From the NCBI GenBank assembly GCA_021209875.1, contig JAGYVD010000003.1, positions 1,798,001 to 1,862,000 on the forward strand: a stretch of DNA of 64,000 nt, written 5' to 3'. The notes under the pieces were generated by a model that had not been told where the DNA came from, searched no databases, and saw only the letters and a list, made by a program, of their open reading frames with translations. Positions 38,231-49,257 of this stretch are shown one piece after another. The DNA is from Rosellinia necatrix. Its lineage: Eukaryota > Ascomycota > Sordariomycetes > Xylariales > Xylariaceae. The translations under genes were made by a program, and so were the position numbers. Within the stretch, counting starts at the first letter, position 1; the number at the start of each line of letters is the position of its first letter.

Positions 38231-40276
38231 ATGTTGCCTAACTTACTGAACATACAAATTTGGGCTCATGGCGGATGGGAGAATCTGGGATACGAATATC
38301 TGACCCGAGCAGTGAGCTGGCTTACAATTGCATATCTTACCTGGGGCATCTACATTGGAGCGTACAGAGGTATGAATTGTTATTACGTCGTCTCAGCTAT
38401 GGGCCTAATACTCCTGCCAAGCTACTCTCCATCCTCTGGCGAGGATTCCTGGCCCGAAACTAGCTGGTAGGTTCATCCAAGCTCTACTTTCCTTGAAGAC
38501 GGATGGGTAGTGAGCTGCTATCTAATGGGAAGTAGCCTTATCATATTGGTATGAGGCCTATTATGAAGTAGTACTTGGTGGCCAGTACTTTCAGCGAATA
38601 AAAGATATGCATAGGGAGTATGGTTCGCATACCGTTTCCCTATACCATTGGGCACAAGGGATACTAAGATTCAGCTCAGGTCCCATTGTTCGCATCAATC
38701 CAAATGAAGTTCACTTCAATGACGCCGAATTCATCAATGATATATATCCTACTACTCGTAGGAAGACTGACAAGCCGTCTTTCGTAGGCTGGCGGAGCGG
38801 AAGTAGGCTACATTCGTATCGCCCGAGTTAGTCGGAGGGTCAAACTGAACCGATTCCTCATTTTAGCTCCAGACTCAATTGTTGCTACGTTACGCCATGA
38901 CACACATCGCATGCGCCGGAACAGCATCAGCGCGTTTTTCTCCGATGCTAGTGTGGGAAGGGTGGAACCTAACATCAAGAAAAGACTGACGAGAATGCTT
39001 GAGCGATGGGATAAACTTGGTAGAGGTGACGGGGTGGTCCTGAAAATGTCCACTGTTTTCCAAGCATACGCGAGTGACATTATCACCTCTTACGCTTTCG
39101 GTGACTGTTTCAATTTCCTGGATGATGATGACTGGGGCGAGGAGTACTTTTCTTCGCAGGACAAGTACTTCAAATTAACTCATATATTCGGCTGCTTTCC
39201 GTTCGTCATAAGAATCGTCAACAATATACCATCATGGATAATGGGCATATTCATTCCAAATCTATCCGCAATGCTGAAAAAACAAGAGGCACGTGTCACA
39301 CTACCCCTATTATCTTTTAATGTTGATCCCCTCTTTTCCATTGCCTACTCTTTGCTGATAACCTGGTGCAGTGGAGAATAAACAGAGTTCGTCAGATTAG
39401 GGCGTCTCCGGATCCAAATGCCATCAAAAGTACTATTTTTGAAAGCATACTGAGCAGCAACCTTCCTGATAACGAAAAGACGGACACCAGAATGGCGCAT
39501 GATGCGCAACTGATTATCCTGGCCGGCGAAAGCACAACTGGTAAGTCTTAACTACCCTATCCGTTCTCTTGTGAGGTCTAAAACCAGTTAACTCTGTTCA
39601 ATATAAGGTCACACATTATGCGCTATCTTATTCGAGCTCCTCTCCCATCCCTACATCTACAAAATGGCGAAGGATGAGATCAGCCAGACAATATTTGGCG
39701 AGGATAGTATAGCATCTTATATTGACGTACAGAACCTTTCGTATTTCAATGCTGTTATTAACGAGGGCCTACGACTTCACCCTGGCGTGATTTCGCGCAT
39801 GCCACGAATTTCTCCTGAAAAGGATATTATATATCAGGATAAAAAATGCGGCAAGACATATGTAGTGCCTGCAGGTATCCCCGCGGGCATGACCACGTTG
39901 ATCATGCACACAGACCCAGAACTCTTTGAGGACCCCCTCGAGTTTCGCCCACAGAGATGGATCGACAATCCGAAGCTCGGCCAAGCTATGATTGCGTTCT
40001 CTCGCGGATCGAGGAACTGCATTGGGTAAGTGCATATATTCAAAGCCAACGGCATATACACTAAATCATGTATATAGGCAGAGTTTCGCACGCTGTGAAA
40101 TCAGTATAATCCTAGCTACTATCCTAAGGCGCTACGAGATATATAGCGGCCAGTCTGGGCGTACGCTCGAGCTTTACGAAACAATTCGTGAGCGAGATAT
40201 CGTTGCTAGTAGCGAGATGATCATACCCGTTCCTGCCAAGGGAAGTCATGGATTACGGGTACGGGTCAGGTCGTAG
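38231..40276 (+). CDS. Cytochrome P450 monooxygenase
   Basis: Heme-thiolate monooxygenase, likely tailoring the polyketide. Eight exons keep phase throughout: 38231-38369, 38422-38466, 38533-38622, 38680-38802, 38867-39288, 39372-39540, 39608-40025, 40078-40276; 534 residues. Membrane anchor at about 25-45 (SWLTIAYLTWGIYIGAY), proline-rich hinge HPLARIPGPKLA, I-helix AGESTT, ExxR as EGLR, PQRW, and heme loop FSRGSRNCIG with the ligand Cys, all in the expected order. The intron after 39288 begins GC rather than GT (GAG|GCACGT...TGCAG); it is the only solution that keeps frame. The donor at 38623 (GTTCGC) is also weak. The N-terminus could be longer if an upstream exon exists. It belongs to the fungal P450 group common in secondary metabolism; the substrate cannot be predicted. 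Confidence 0.9.
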
Positions 40277-41136
40277 AGATAGTTCGGCTTTAGTAATACT
40301 TCCAGTGGTTTCGAGGAGGAGCATGATATGCAAGTATTTCATAAAAGTGAATTTAAAATCGTATTTTAAATGCTACAACCCAAATAATTCACAAATGAGG
40401 AATATTACAAGCGCTTAAATTTCATGTCATGTCATGATTTTTTTAACACTCGAAATACCGGCCGATCTATCACATACCCCTATCTGATAGTTTGGTGCGG
40501 CATGGTAAAGTGCTCGGCGGGGCTCCGTTCTTGCGGGAGGTTCCGCGGTGACAGGGTTTAGATTTATTTTTGTCGTGCTAGAGAGGAAAAAAAAAAAGGA
40601 GGAGGGGGTCAAAGCCTCGACTCTCGGAGTTGGCAACCCACCATAAGGGTGGCTAGGTGCCATTCGGTAATGTTGCCCAGTGGTCATTAGTTTATTAGAT
40701 ACCACAATGCTACTTCTCGGCTTCGGTGAATCTGATAGGCTAGACTGCACACATGTATGGTGTTATCCTACCTATTGCCCGAAACAGACGCAGGAAGGGA
40801 TTATGATCAGCGACGTACCGAAACCGCTAATATGGCAGCTAGATAGCTTATTTGATAGCTTACTTGAGCTCATTAGTTACGATGTCCGAAAAATCGCAGC
40901 TGAAAGTATGGCCCCCAAGATTCGAGAAGTACGCATTACTGCTGAAATGGTTATGTATACACTCCCGGCAGCTCACCCTTTTCATAAACCGGGGTTTCGA
41001 CTTCCCACCGCCCCAAAGACTATCCCAACGAATCTCATCGGACGTGCTGTGCCATAATTATACACCCATTTGTTGATTCCCATCATAACAAAAACCTCCT
41101 AGCTTACGATCGTCCACGCCTCGCGCCCACGTCAGT
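40277..41136. other. Intergenic region
   Basis: 860 bp with no supported gene. It contains a poly-A/T run near 40,590 and the promoter of the membrane-protein gene. Confidence 0.5.
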
Positions 41137-42705
41137 ATGGCCGCAATCGTGCGTGCTCTGGATCCCGAAGGCCCCCTCGTCCCGCCTCCGGCCGGCGTCC
41201 ACTCCAACTTTGAGAACCCGCCCAACGGCAATGAGACTATGAATGGCGTCATCTCACTCAGCTTGTCCCTTACCATCATCGCCGTGACTTTCCACATCTG
41301 TGGTAGATTGAGAAATAAGTTTTACATCGAAGATTGTTAGTCCCATGGTCTATTCCGGACGTGCTAGAGGGGTAATGTTGACAGTTCATCCGAAGATCTG
41401 ATAATCCCAGCTATTGTACGTCATATGAGCGAATGGCAGTGGGCTCAAGCGTTGCTGATATGCGTCCTCTAGGCCTTCTTTATCACCTGTCATGTTTTTG
41501 TCTACCGAATTACCGCCACAACCGGCTGGTTTGTGCACGGATGGAACCTTCAGCGTAAGAATCAAGAATGGCATCTATTCGTGAGTTCATCTAGCACCGT
41601 GTTCCGACATCATTTTTAATCAATTGCCGGGTGGACCTAGAACATTTATATCAGCACGACGACGTACAATGTCACTCTGATATTTCTGAAATCCGCCATA
41701 CTCTTGCAGTGGGCGAGGATCTTTTGCCCGGCGCGACGGGATGTCTTTTTCTGGATGTGTTACGCCACGGCGGCGGTGAACGCCGTGTTCTACCTCATCA
41801 CGATCCTCATCGAGCTGCTGCGCTGCAGCCCGGTCCAGTACCATTGGAACAAGAAGATCCCCGGCGGCCACTGCGCCAACGACGACCTCCTATCCCCGCT
41901 CTCGGCCGCCATCAACCTCGCGCTCGACCTCACCATACTCATCCTCCCGCAGCGGGTGATCTGGAGGCTCAACCTCTCCTTCAAGAAGAAGGTCAGGGTC
42001 TCGATCGTGTTCTTTGTGGGCATCCTGTAAGCTACGCGTATTCTCGTCTTACCTCCCCCTTCACCCGCAGTACATGCCCCCTTTAGTTCCGCGTTACGGC
42101 AGCTAATATGCGAGATTCAACCCCCTCCTAGCTGTATTATCTCCGCGGCGGCGCGCCTGGGGTTCGCGGTGGAGCTCCTGACGGCCACGGACTACGCGTA
42201 CGACTCGTCGTACGCGGTGCTGATCGGCAGCCTGGAGCTGACGTTCGCGTTCCTGACGTTCTCGCTGCCGGGGGTGCCGGAGCCGTTCGGGGCGCTGATG
42301 CGGCGGACGAGGAGCTCGCTGGAGTGGGCGGGCTCGCGGGCCGGCCTGCTGTCGTCGTCGCGCACGCTCGCCGCCGCCGCCGCCACCACCGTCACCGTCA
42401 CCCGCGCCAAGTCCGAGGGGAACATCTACCACTACGACGGCGGCGGCGAGGCGGACGAGCGGGGTCTCGTGCCGGCGGCGGCGAAGACGAGCTCGACCAA
42501 GCTCGGCTTCGAGGACGACACGCACGAGCTCGCCATCCCCGTGGGCGGCTTGGTCCCGGACGCCCAGGACCACGCGATCCTGCGCACCACCAGGTTCAAC
42601 ATGTCGGAGACGGTCGTGGCGGACGCCAACGCCGATGCCAGGGGGGTGGCCTTGCCCCGGCAGCATCCGTGGGAGCCGCTCTCCTCCAAGCACGAGACGC
42701 AGTAA
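41137..42705 (+). CDS. SAT4/PTH11-like (rhodopsin-domain) integral membrane protein
   Basis: Seven-helix fungal plasma-membrane protein of the SAT4 (Rhodopsin_dom_fungi) family; relatives include PTH11-like receptors, and members often sit in metabolite clusters with unknown function. Five exons: 41137-41335, 41396-41415, 41473-41580, 41641-42026, 42132-42705; 428 residues, all in phase. Exon 2 is only 20 nt; it links YIED to YLIIPAI (conserved ..DDYL..) and then to AFFITCHVFVYR. Other family marks: TTGWFVHGWN, STTTYNVTLIFLKSAILLQWAR, a PQRVIW loop, and a polar Ser/Ala/Gly-rich cytoplasmic tail from about residue 300. The second half is very GC-rich. Without the micro-exon the frame meets stops, so automatic predictors may split this gene. 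Confidence 0.85.
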
Positions 42706-44241
42706 CCAGATCTGTCTCATTTCATACTCTCTGTCGGGTTCGAGAAGGGGGCTGTCGGTTGGTGGTCAACATTCCGTGTAATCTATACTTAGGTACCTAC
42801 TTCCGTACAGACGTGCAGTTCAAGGCGTTCCTTTCCTTTCCTTTCCTTTACCCAGCAAAATTCAGAGTAAAGTGTCGAACTCATGCTTGTATTGGTCCAA
42901 AGTGTACTTGTAGAGTGACACGACATTTCAGCTGGCCGGGGTCCTTTGCATATAAGCGTAGAGGCGGGGATCTAGGTGAGAGCTGCATGTACGGTATGTA
43001 CGAGGTATTGATGCACCGTTAGAGTCTGAAGCTTGTCAGAATAACCTACTGCAAGTACTTAGGCAAGTACTTAGGCAAGTACTTAACTACCCCACGCATG
43101 AGCCCCATCCACACCACGTGGACTAGTGGATATGATGCGAGCGATGACTGGCATAACACTAAGAGGGGCGCGGATCCTCCCGCAGACTCTCATAACTACC
43201 GCCACGCTATCCCGTATTGACCCGTTTGTTCTGCACGTCTGACCAGCAGATCGTCGCAGATTATTACCATTTTGGGAATGGGCTGTCAAGGGTTGAGTCA
43301 GCGCAGTGATAACCTACCTATTGCTGCGATCGCTAGATGGTGGTGGTATACTATCAGGCCATTATCGTACTCATCTCATTCATCTCACAAATCATTGCCA
43401 TCACGAATGACCCGAGCCGACGGAACGGTGCAATTATGACCACCGACCTGCGTAGCATTGCATAGCAGGGAGGCTGACTTCTTCTTTATGGCGAGCTACA
43501 GAGTATTATGTATTATATGTATGTATTAGCCATTCAGATATGTTGATGCACTGGACTTTTTTATCTAACCCACGCTGAGGTTGTATAGGGCATGAGCTCG
43601 GACCTCGCGTAACGGCGATGCAGACAGAGTGTGGGTGGTATCACCCAACACCACACCCGGCCTTCGGGCACCGCCTCCGAGGGGATGTGTGGTACGTGTC
43701 ACTGTTCACCTGTCGAAGGGCACCGCAGACCGAATTCATGTCAGCTTAGCATGTAATCTTAGTAGGCCTAGGTAGTAGGTGGGTGGCCTTAGGACTAAGT
43801 AAGGGTTGTTGTTCACTGTCTACGAAATGAGAAGATCGACCACGTACCTAAACCTAACGTATCGCGGTCCAAGGTACTGTGATGTTATCATTGGGCAGTA
43901 CTATTATTCACTATCGCCAGATTCTACAGGCAAGGCAATCAGTTTAGGCATCCTACAATAATAATGATAACAATCGGGTAAGCCTATAGAAATATACTAT
44001 CAAGCATTTACCCCTACTTTCTATTATTAAAACTCCAATATGAACATATTAGAAATATCAATAATGCAACTATATGTATCAAGAGAGGTCATAAACCCTC
44101 CCTTCATCACGGCCTTAGCAGAGCTACCCAACCTCGCCCCCCTTCGACCCCCTTCACCCATTCACATGTTTCCTCTCCCTCCCCCACCGCCTCCCAAATT
44201 TCCCTACCCCTAACGATCCCCCCATCATCATCACCACCACT

Positions 44242-44272
<31 letters not shown>

Positions 44273-44274
44273 TC
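42706..44274. other. Intergenic region with short tandem repeats
   Basis: 1.57 kb without a supported gene. Contains (CTTTC)n-like sequence at 42833-42850, a perfect 12-bp unit GCAAGTACTTAG repeated three times at 43051-43086, and a CAC/CAT repeat at its right end. No RNA gene recognised. Confidence 0.55.
43051..43086. repeat. 12-bp tandem repeat, three copies
   Basis: GCAAGTACTTAG at 43051, 43063 and 43075 (last base variant in copy 3). Each unit contains the palindrome AAGTACTT. Confidence 0.9.
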
Positions 44275-44277
44275 ATG
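44222..44277. repeat. CAT/CAC trinucleotide repeat abutting the dehydrogenase start codon
   Basis: Imperfect (CAT)n(CAC)n(CAT)n tract whose last CAT overlaps the ATG at 44275. It occupies the 5' leader next to the start codon. Confidence 0.9.
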
Positions 44278-45186
44278 ACCGTCGGCACGCAGCGGACCGT
44301 CCTAATCACGGGCTGCTCGGACGGCGGCATCGGCGCGGCGCTGGCGGAGGCCTTCGACGAGGCCGGGTACCGGGTGTACGCGACGGCGCGGGACCCGGGC
44401 AGGATGGCGGGGCTGCGGGCGCGGCGGCCGGGGATCGAGACGCTCACGCTCGACACCCTGTCGCCCGAGTCGATCGCGGCGTGCGTGGAGCGCGGGCCGG
44501 CCGCGCTCGACGTGCTGGTCAACAACGCCGGCCGCACGTCGCTGATGCCGGTGGCGGACGTGGACCTGGCCGAGGCGCGGCGCGTGTTCGACCTCAACGT
44601 GTGGTCTCATGTGGCCGTGACGCAGGCGTTCCTACCACGGCTCCTCCTCGCCGCCTCCTCGGGTGGCAGCGGCGGTGGCCGTGGGGGCGGCCCAATCATC
44701 GTCAACAACACCTCTGTCGCGGCGGCGCTGCCGCTGCCGTTCCAGGGCGTCTACAGCGCCTCCAAGGCGGCGCTGTCCGCGCTCTCCGCCACGCTGCGCC
44801 TCGAGCTCGCGCCCTTCGGCGTCCGCGTCGTCGAGCTGCGCACCGGCGTCGTCAAGTCCAACCTCATCCGGTCCATGCAGGCCTCCGGTTCCGGTTCCGG
44901 CTCCGACTCCACTACGCTCCCCGAGGGATCCATCTATGACCCCGCCCGCGACAGGGTCGAGGCCGCCCTGCGCCAGGAGCAGTTCGCCGACGCCGGCATG
45001 CCCGCCGCCGAGTGGGCCGAGGCCGTCGTCCGCGACCTGTCGGCGCGCTCCCCCCCGCCCCTGATCTGGCGCGGCGAGTCCGCCTTCCTGTGCTGGGTCC
45101 TCTCGCTGCTGCCGCGCGGCTGGTCCGACGGGGCCGTGAGGAAGGCTTCCGGCCTCGCCGAGGTGGCGCAGCTCTTGCGCAAGTAG
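44275..45186 (+). CDS. Short-chain dehydrogenase/reductase, AYR1-like
   Basis: Intronless, 303 residues. NAD(P)-binding Rossmann enzyme: cofactor loop TGCSDGGIG (residues 12-20; classical TGxxxGIG with one extra residue), NNAG, a catalytic Ser in NNTSVAAALP, and the active-site pair in Y160-S-A-S-K164. The TGCS-GGIG form and overall layout match fungal NADPH-dependent 1-acyldihydroxyacetone-phosphate reductases (AYR1) and related SDRs, which act on lipid-like ketones. A hydrophobic C-terminal stretch (SAFLCWVLSLLP) could anchor it in the ER membrane. A Gly/Ser-rich insertion (residues about 125-137) and Gly-Ser repeats near 205 look like low-complexity expansions. Coding GC is very high. It could be unrelated to the PKS pathway. 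Confidence 0.85.
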   Translation: MTVGTQRTVLITGCSDGGIGAALAEAFDEAGYRVYATARDPGRMAGLRARRPGIETLTLDTLSPESIAACVERGPAALDVLVNNAGRTSLMPVADVDLAEARRVFDLNVWSHVAVTQAFLPRLLLAASSGGSGGGRGGGPIIVNNTSVAAALPLPFQGVYSASKAALSALSATLRLELAPFGVRVVELRTGVVKSNLIRSMQASGSGSGSDSTTLPEGSIYDPARDRVEAALRQEQFADAGMPAAEWAEAVVRDLSARSPPPLIWRGESAFLCWVLSLLPRGWSDGAVRKASGLAEVAQLLRK

Positions 45187-45634
45187 AATAGCGTCGGTGT
45201 CTGCTTCGTTCGGTGGTTGAGCTAGAGGGTTCTGGTGCTGGTTGAAATCATTACCTATTTGTATTCTATCCGCTTGCTGCGAATGACGGGCAGCTGCAAA
45301 AGCATGGTACCTTATTATTAATCACACCATGTTGCGTATCGAGTATTGTTATAAGACAGGCACGAGCCATATTTTATTTACTATCCTCTTTATTATCCGC
45401 CAATAAAAACACTCGGTTTCTTGTACTAGCAGGGGCTTACAATATGAATTGGCGCGTGGTCATGGGAGATCCTCGACGTTTTATCTTCAAGTGACTTCAT
45501 CTGTTTTAGGCGTGTCACAAGAGAATCTAGCCTTTAAGCGTACAGTGCGGTTGGTAGCTCTGGTTGGTGATAAGCATGTGAATTTCAATAGCTAGCAGTA
45601 TTTATACTGACCTGCCTGATGTCTATATATGACC
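45187..45634. other. Convergent intergenic spacer
   Basis: 448 bp between two convergent genes. No coding or repeat signal beyond 3' regions. Confidence 0.5.
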
Positions 45635-46696
45635 TTACTGTTGTTGAACCTTTTGCGAAGGATCAGCGCCGAACTTCAGCAGCAAGCTAACGCCAACGTC
45701 AAATTCAGCATCGATAGCGATGTGCAGAGGCGCTCTGCCGCGATCGTCGTAGCTATCCAACAACTTGGGATCCGAAGAGTGGTCTAGCAGGACCCTCAGC
45801 ACGCCCTCGCGGCGTTTGAGAACGGCCCAGTGTATAGCGGAAGGACGAGGCCGCTCACCATCCCGCTGGATATTTTCAATCCTTGCCCCATATTCAAGCA
45901 GCGACAGCGTGGCCTCTTCGTGGCCTCCCATGACCGCGTGTATGAGCGGGGTCAGTCCTTCGCTGTCCGGCTCGTTGCAGTCGCTGTTGTGCTGAAGCAG
46001 CATGCGGATAATCCGACTAGAACCCCTTTTCGCCGCAAGGTGGAGGGGACTGAGCCAACCGCGGGCACTTTTCATCGACGGCATCGATGTTGGATTTAAT
46101 GGGATCTCATCGGGAGATTCTGAGCCGACTTTTCGCGGACTCAGACTGGTTTCGGCCAGGCTTGAAGAACGGTCCACGGATGTCCCGACGGAAGAAGCGG
46201 GCGTCGGGATCCCGCGACTGTCGTCTAGGAGACCTAACGTGGTTGTGCTAAAATATTGAGGGGGAACATCCGGCAGTGGAGAGGCAGCGTCGTCTGGCGT
46301 ATTGTTATAGCCGAAGAGGCTGGCCTCACCAGGAACAAGAACATCGGAGGCTGCTGAATCCCAAATTCTGGTGGATCTCGGCACACCGGCAGTAGCTGCT
46401 CTCGGAAACTGACAGGATGAAAACGAGATTAACGAGTCGGAAGGCGGTGGAGACTGGAGAAGACTGTCTAGTGCTCCGTATGGATGACCATGGGTCCGAA
46501 GCGAATTCAATGTCTTCTGTAAGGTCTTTTTTTCTGCGGGAGGCGTCGCTAAGTGGTTAGCGTGCCTCGAGACAAGAGAGCTAGTTTGCAACAGGCGACG
46601 GCGGCGGTGGATTTACTCACCCCTAAATCTGCGCTGAGCTTCCCGGTTCTGCACACGCCGGCGCTCGAGGGTTCTTTCGGCACTGCGCTCCGTCAT
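45635..46696 (-). CDS. bZIP basic-region/ankyrin-repeat protein (putative regulator)
   Basis: Two exons (minus): 46696-46621 and 46548-45635; 329 residues. The first exon encodes RRRVQNREAQRRFR, a good bZIP DNA-contact region. The following stretch (KKTLQKTLNSLR) has too few heptad leucines for a normal zipper. A long Ser/Pro-rich linker precedes four ankyrin repeats (about 185-325: SPLHLAAKRG, TPLIHAVMGG, SAIHWAVLKR, APLHIAIDAE). Proteins with a bZIP basic region plus ankyrins occur in filamentous fungi and are thought to be transcriptional regulators; the target is unknown. It is the nearest regulator-like gene to the PKS locus, but 12 kb away. It could instead be a general factor. Confidence 0.8.
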
Positions 46697-48342
46697 CGTG
46701 CGATCTCACTTTGACGGGAGCTCGGGCATCATAGCCAAGAAATTCCCAATAACGAATTTCTTCGAAATCCTCCCTCAAACGGCGACTTTGATGCCCTGGT
46801 CGCTGCAACATATTGTCCATAGAGAGAGAGAGACAGAGAGACAGAGAGAGAGAGAGAGAGAGCGCGGCCGGAGAGCGACGCATAACGCCATGGCACGCCG
46901 AGCAGCGGCACAACAAGGGGCAGACCCGATTAACATAGGACGTATCACTATGTCGAAAATGTGAGCCGCCACACAGTGGTATTCACTACCACGTTAAGCC
47001 ATCCCTCCCCCCTCGCAAAATAAAAAAACTTGTTCTCAAAAACGGTCTACACATGGCTGCAGGAGGTTAGGATGAGGCTAACCGGCCGAGCTAGAAAAGG
47101 GATAGGGAGCCTAGGCGGTTCAGTGGGTCAACGCTAGTATCGGCAAAATCCCTGCAATACCTAACCTAGGTGGGTTACCTATACGCTACCTAGGTAAAGC
47201 TCAAGTTCTAGAAGCCTCACCCTTTACAGCTAGTCCAGTCCACAGCTCCGGGGGATGGCTAGTGCCCAGCGATTGACTCTGAATAACGGCCCCTCCCCCC
47301 CCCTCCCCCCAAAGTAGAGCACTAAAGTCTAAAAAGAATAACCTGAAGTCACCGTGAAGGGTCGGTTAAGAGTATGCGGCTGAAACCGATGGTACGACAA
47401 CATGTACACCAATCATGCAAGTAGGTAATCAATCATGTCCGGAAGTGGGAGGTACCTAGGAAGTAGTAGTAAGGTATAATAAGAAAGCAGATAATCTTCA
47501 CGAAGTTCTTACCATGCATTTTGCATCTGCATAATCATACATACATGGCAGGATCCTCCTGCTGACCTGCCCCAAATGTCTCTGCCATTAAGACTACCAA
47601 TCGGCTAACTCCTGCATAGTGGTCGTCTTACGGGCCACCAGCTCTATAAATCTAGCCTATTACGTTGACTCATCCCTAGAGCGACGTATACATCGTATTG
47701 AAAGGACGCCGTAACGTCACAGGGCAGCTATCGCATACATCGTACGATGCATGTAAATGCACAGGAGAGATTTATCTAGCCTTACCTTTCCATTCGAAGA
47801 CCGTTTTGGCTGATTTTCGGTGCATTTTTGGAAGCCGAGCTATGGGATAATAGGTCAGAACCGATGTGATAAACACGGGGATACCTAAGCCGGGCCGGCA
47901 ATCCACAGGATAGGGCCATACATGAAGGTTAGCCGCTTCGTTCAAACTGCTATACTCACACTACCCCAAAGCTCGGAACCAGTAGCCTATAGCTTGATGG
48001 TGAATAATGTGAAGAAGAGCCATGTGAATGCTAAACATTCTCGGTGGCATAAATAGATATTGTATTCGAATAAAATGAGTTACAATAGGCCAACGAACAC
48101 TAGTTGAGGCATAAATAATAAAACAAGCCCTTTAAGAATGCGTAAAGCGTGCATGTGTAGAGTCATCCAAGACCTCAAGTCTTCCCAAGCTCTCTCAAAG
48201 ATAACAGAATAAAAATTCCATCAGCCAATCCCGGGGGAAGGGGTGGGCTACTCGAGCGAAAATCCGACCACATTCCGACAGCCACACCTCGGGACAGGTT
48301 TCAACCTCCCCCCCCCCTCCGGGCGCCTGGCTCGGACACGAC
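46697..48342. other. Intergenic region with microsatellite and TACCTAGG-rich stretches
   Basis: 1.65 kb with no supported gene. It holds a (GA)n tract at 46819-46862, poly-C tracts near 47,290-47,315 and 48,309-48,318, and several TACCTAGGT palindromic words around 47,160-47,200 and 47,453-47,459. Confidence 0.55.
46819..46862. repeat. (GA)n microsatellite
   Basis: GA dinucleotide tract with two CA interruptions, 120-165 bp upstream of the bZIP-ankyrin start codon. Confidence 0.92.
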
Positions 48343-49257
48343 TTAGGAAAACTTGCGGGCGACACCGAGGATCCAATCGATGACGTCCTGCGGGTGGCTG
48401 ACGGGGGCGGCGTGGCCGGAGCGGATGCTGGTGACGTCGACCTCGCGGCCGCTGACGCGCTCGATCATGTCGATCTGGGCGCGCTGGGTGGCCGGCTGCA
48501 GCGAGCGGTCGTCCTCGGCGACGAGGTACGCGACGGGCACGTCCCGGTAGCCGCCGTACGTCAGGTTCCCGGCGAAGCTGGCGGCCGAGTGCTTGACGAG
48601 CCGCCGCGCCCACGCCTCGCCCTCCGGCCGCGGGAGGTCCGAGAACACGATCTCCGCCGTGTACGTGAGGTTGGGGTAGTAGAACCAGCCGTCGTCCTAG
48701 AAAGGCGTCTCCGGGTTTTAGCATGTCGCGTCTTGTGTGTGTGTGTGTGTGTGTGTGAATACAGGGAGAGAGGGAGGATAGGATGTAATGAAATAGAGTA
48801 GATGAGAGATCAACGAACCCCGACCAGCATGAGCGGCTGCTGGCCCGGCGGCGCGGTGCCCACGACCGTCGAGGCCGGGTGCCCGACCTCGGGGACGAGC
48901 GAGTTCATGTACGCGAGCCCGACGATGCCGCCGGGCTTGCCCTGCGCCTGGCGGGCGCTCTTGGCGAGCCCGCGGACGGCCTCGGTGGCGGGCGTGCCGC
49001 CGTACGAGTGCGTGACGAGCACGACGTCGCGGCCGGCGTCGGCGAGGCCCGCCACGTCCGCCGCCACGAAGGCCGCGTCGTCGTACATGGTCGGCGGCGC
49101 GCCCGGCGGCACGTCCTCCCCCCGCCGCGGGGCCGACGCTGGGTATGTGCAGCGCCCGGATGTCGTAGCCGTGGCGCGACACGCCGCCGACCACGGCGTC
49201 GTAGAACGGCGGCAGCGCCGACGCCGCGGGGATGATGCGCAGGGAGAGTCCCGGCAT
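48343..49257 (-). CDS. Alpha/beta hydrolase (AB_hydrolase_6 type), one frame break
   Basis: Exons (minus) 49257-48819 and 48696-48343; about 263 residues. Single-domain hydrolase resembling fungal and plant esterases: nucleophile in VTHSYGG, acid in YLVAEDD, catalytic His in SGHAAPVSHP. The family wording IPSVG and TMYDDAAFVAAD is clear, but these lie in adjacent frames: exon 1 is one base too long, most likely in C6 at 49118-49123 (or the G4 run at 49129-49132). The intron uses a weak GTTCGT donor and contains a (TG)n repeat. Very high GC. No signal peptide; substrate unknown. Confidence 0.75.
48734..48757. repeat. (TG)12 microsatellite inside an intron
   Basis: Twelve TG units on the + strand, within the single intron of the alpha/beta hydrolase gene. 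Confidence 0.95.

Noticed and set aside
40427..41057. Open frames between P450 and SAT4 genes
   Set aside because: No conserved motifs; low-complexity Phe/Ser stretch from a poly-A/T run.
42103..42720. Long antisense frame opposite the SAT4 gene
   Set aside because: Arg-rich antisense shadow caused by high GC; the sense strand encodes a conserved family.
44302..44610. Antisense frame opposite the SDR gene
   Set aside because: His/Arg-rich shadow of the GC-rich coding strand, which has a clear SDR.
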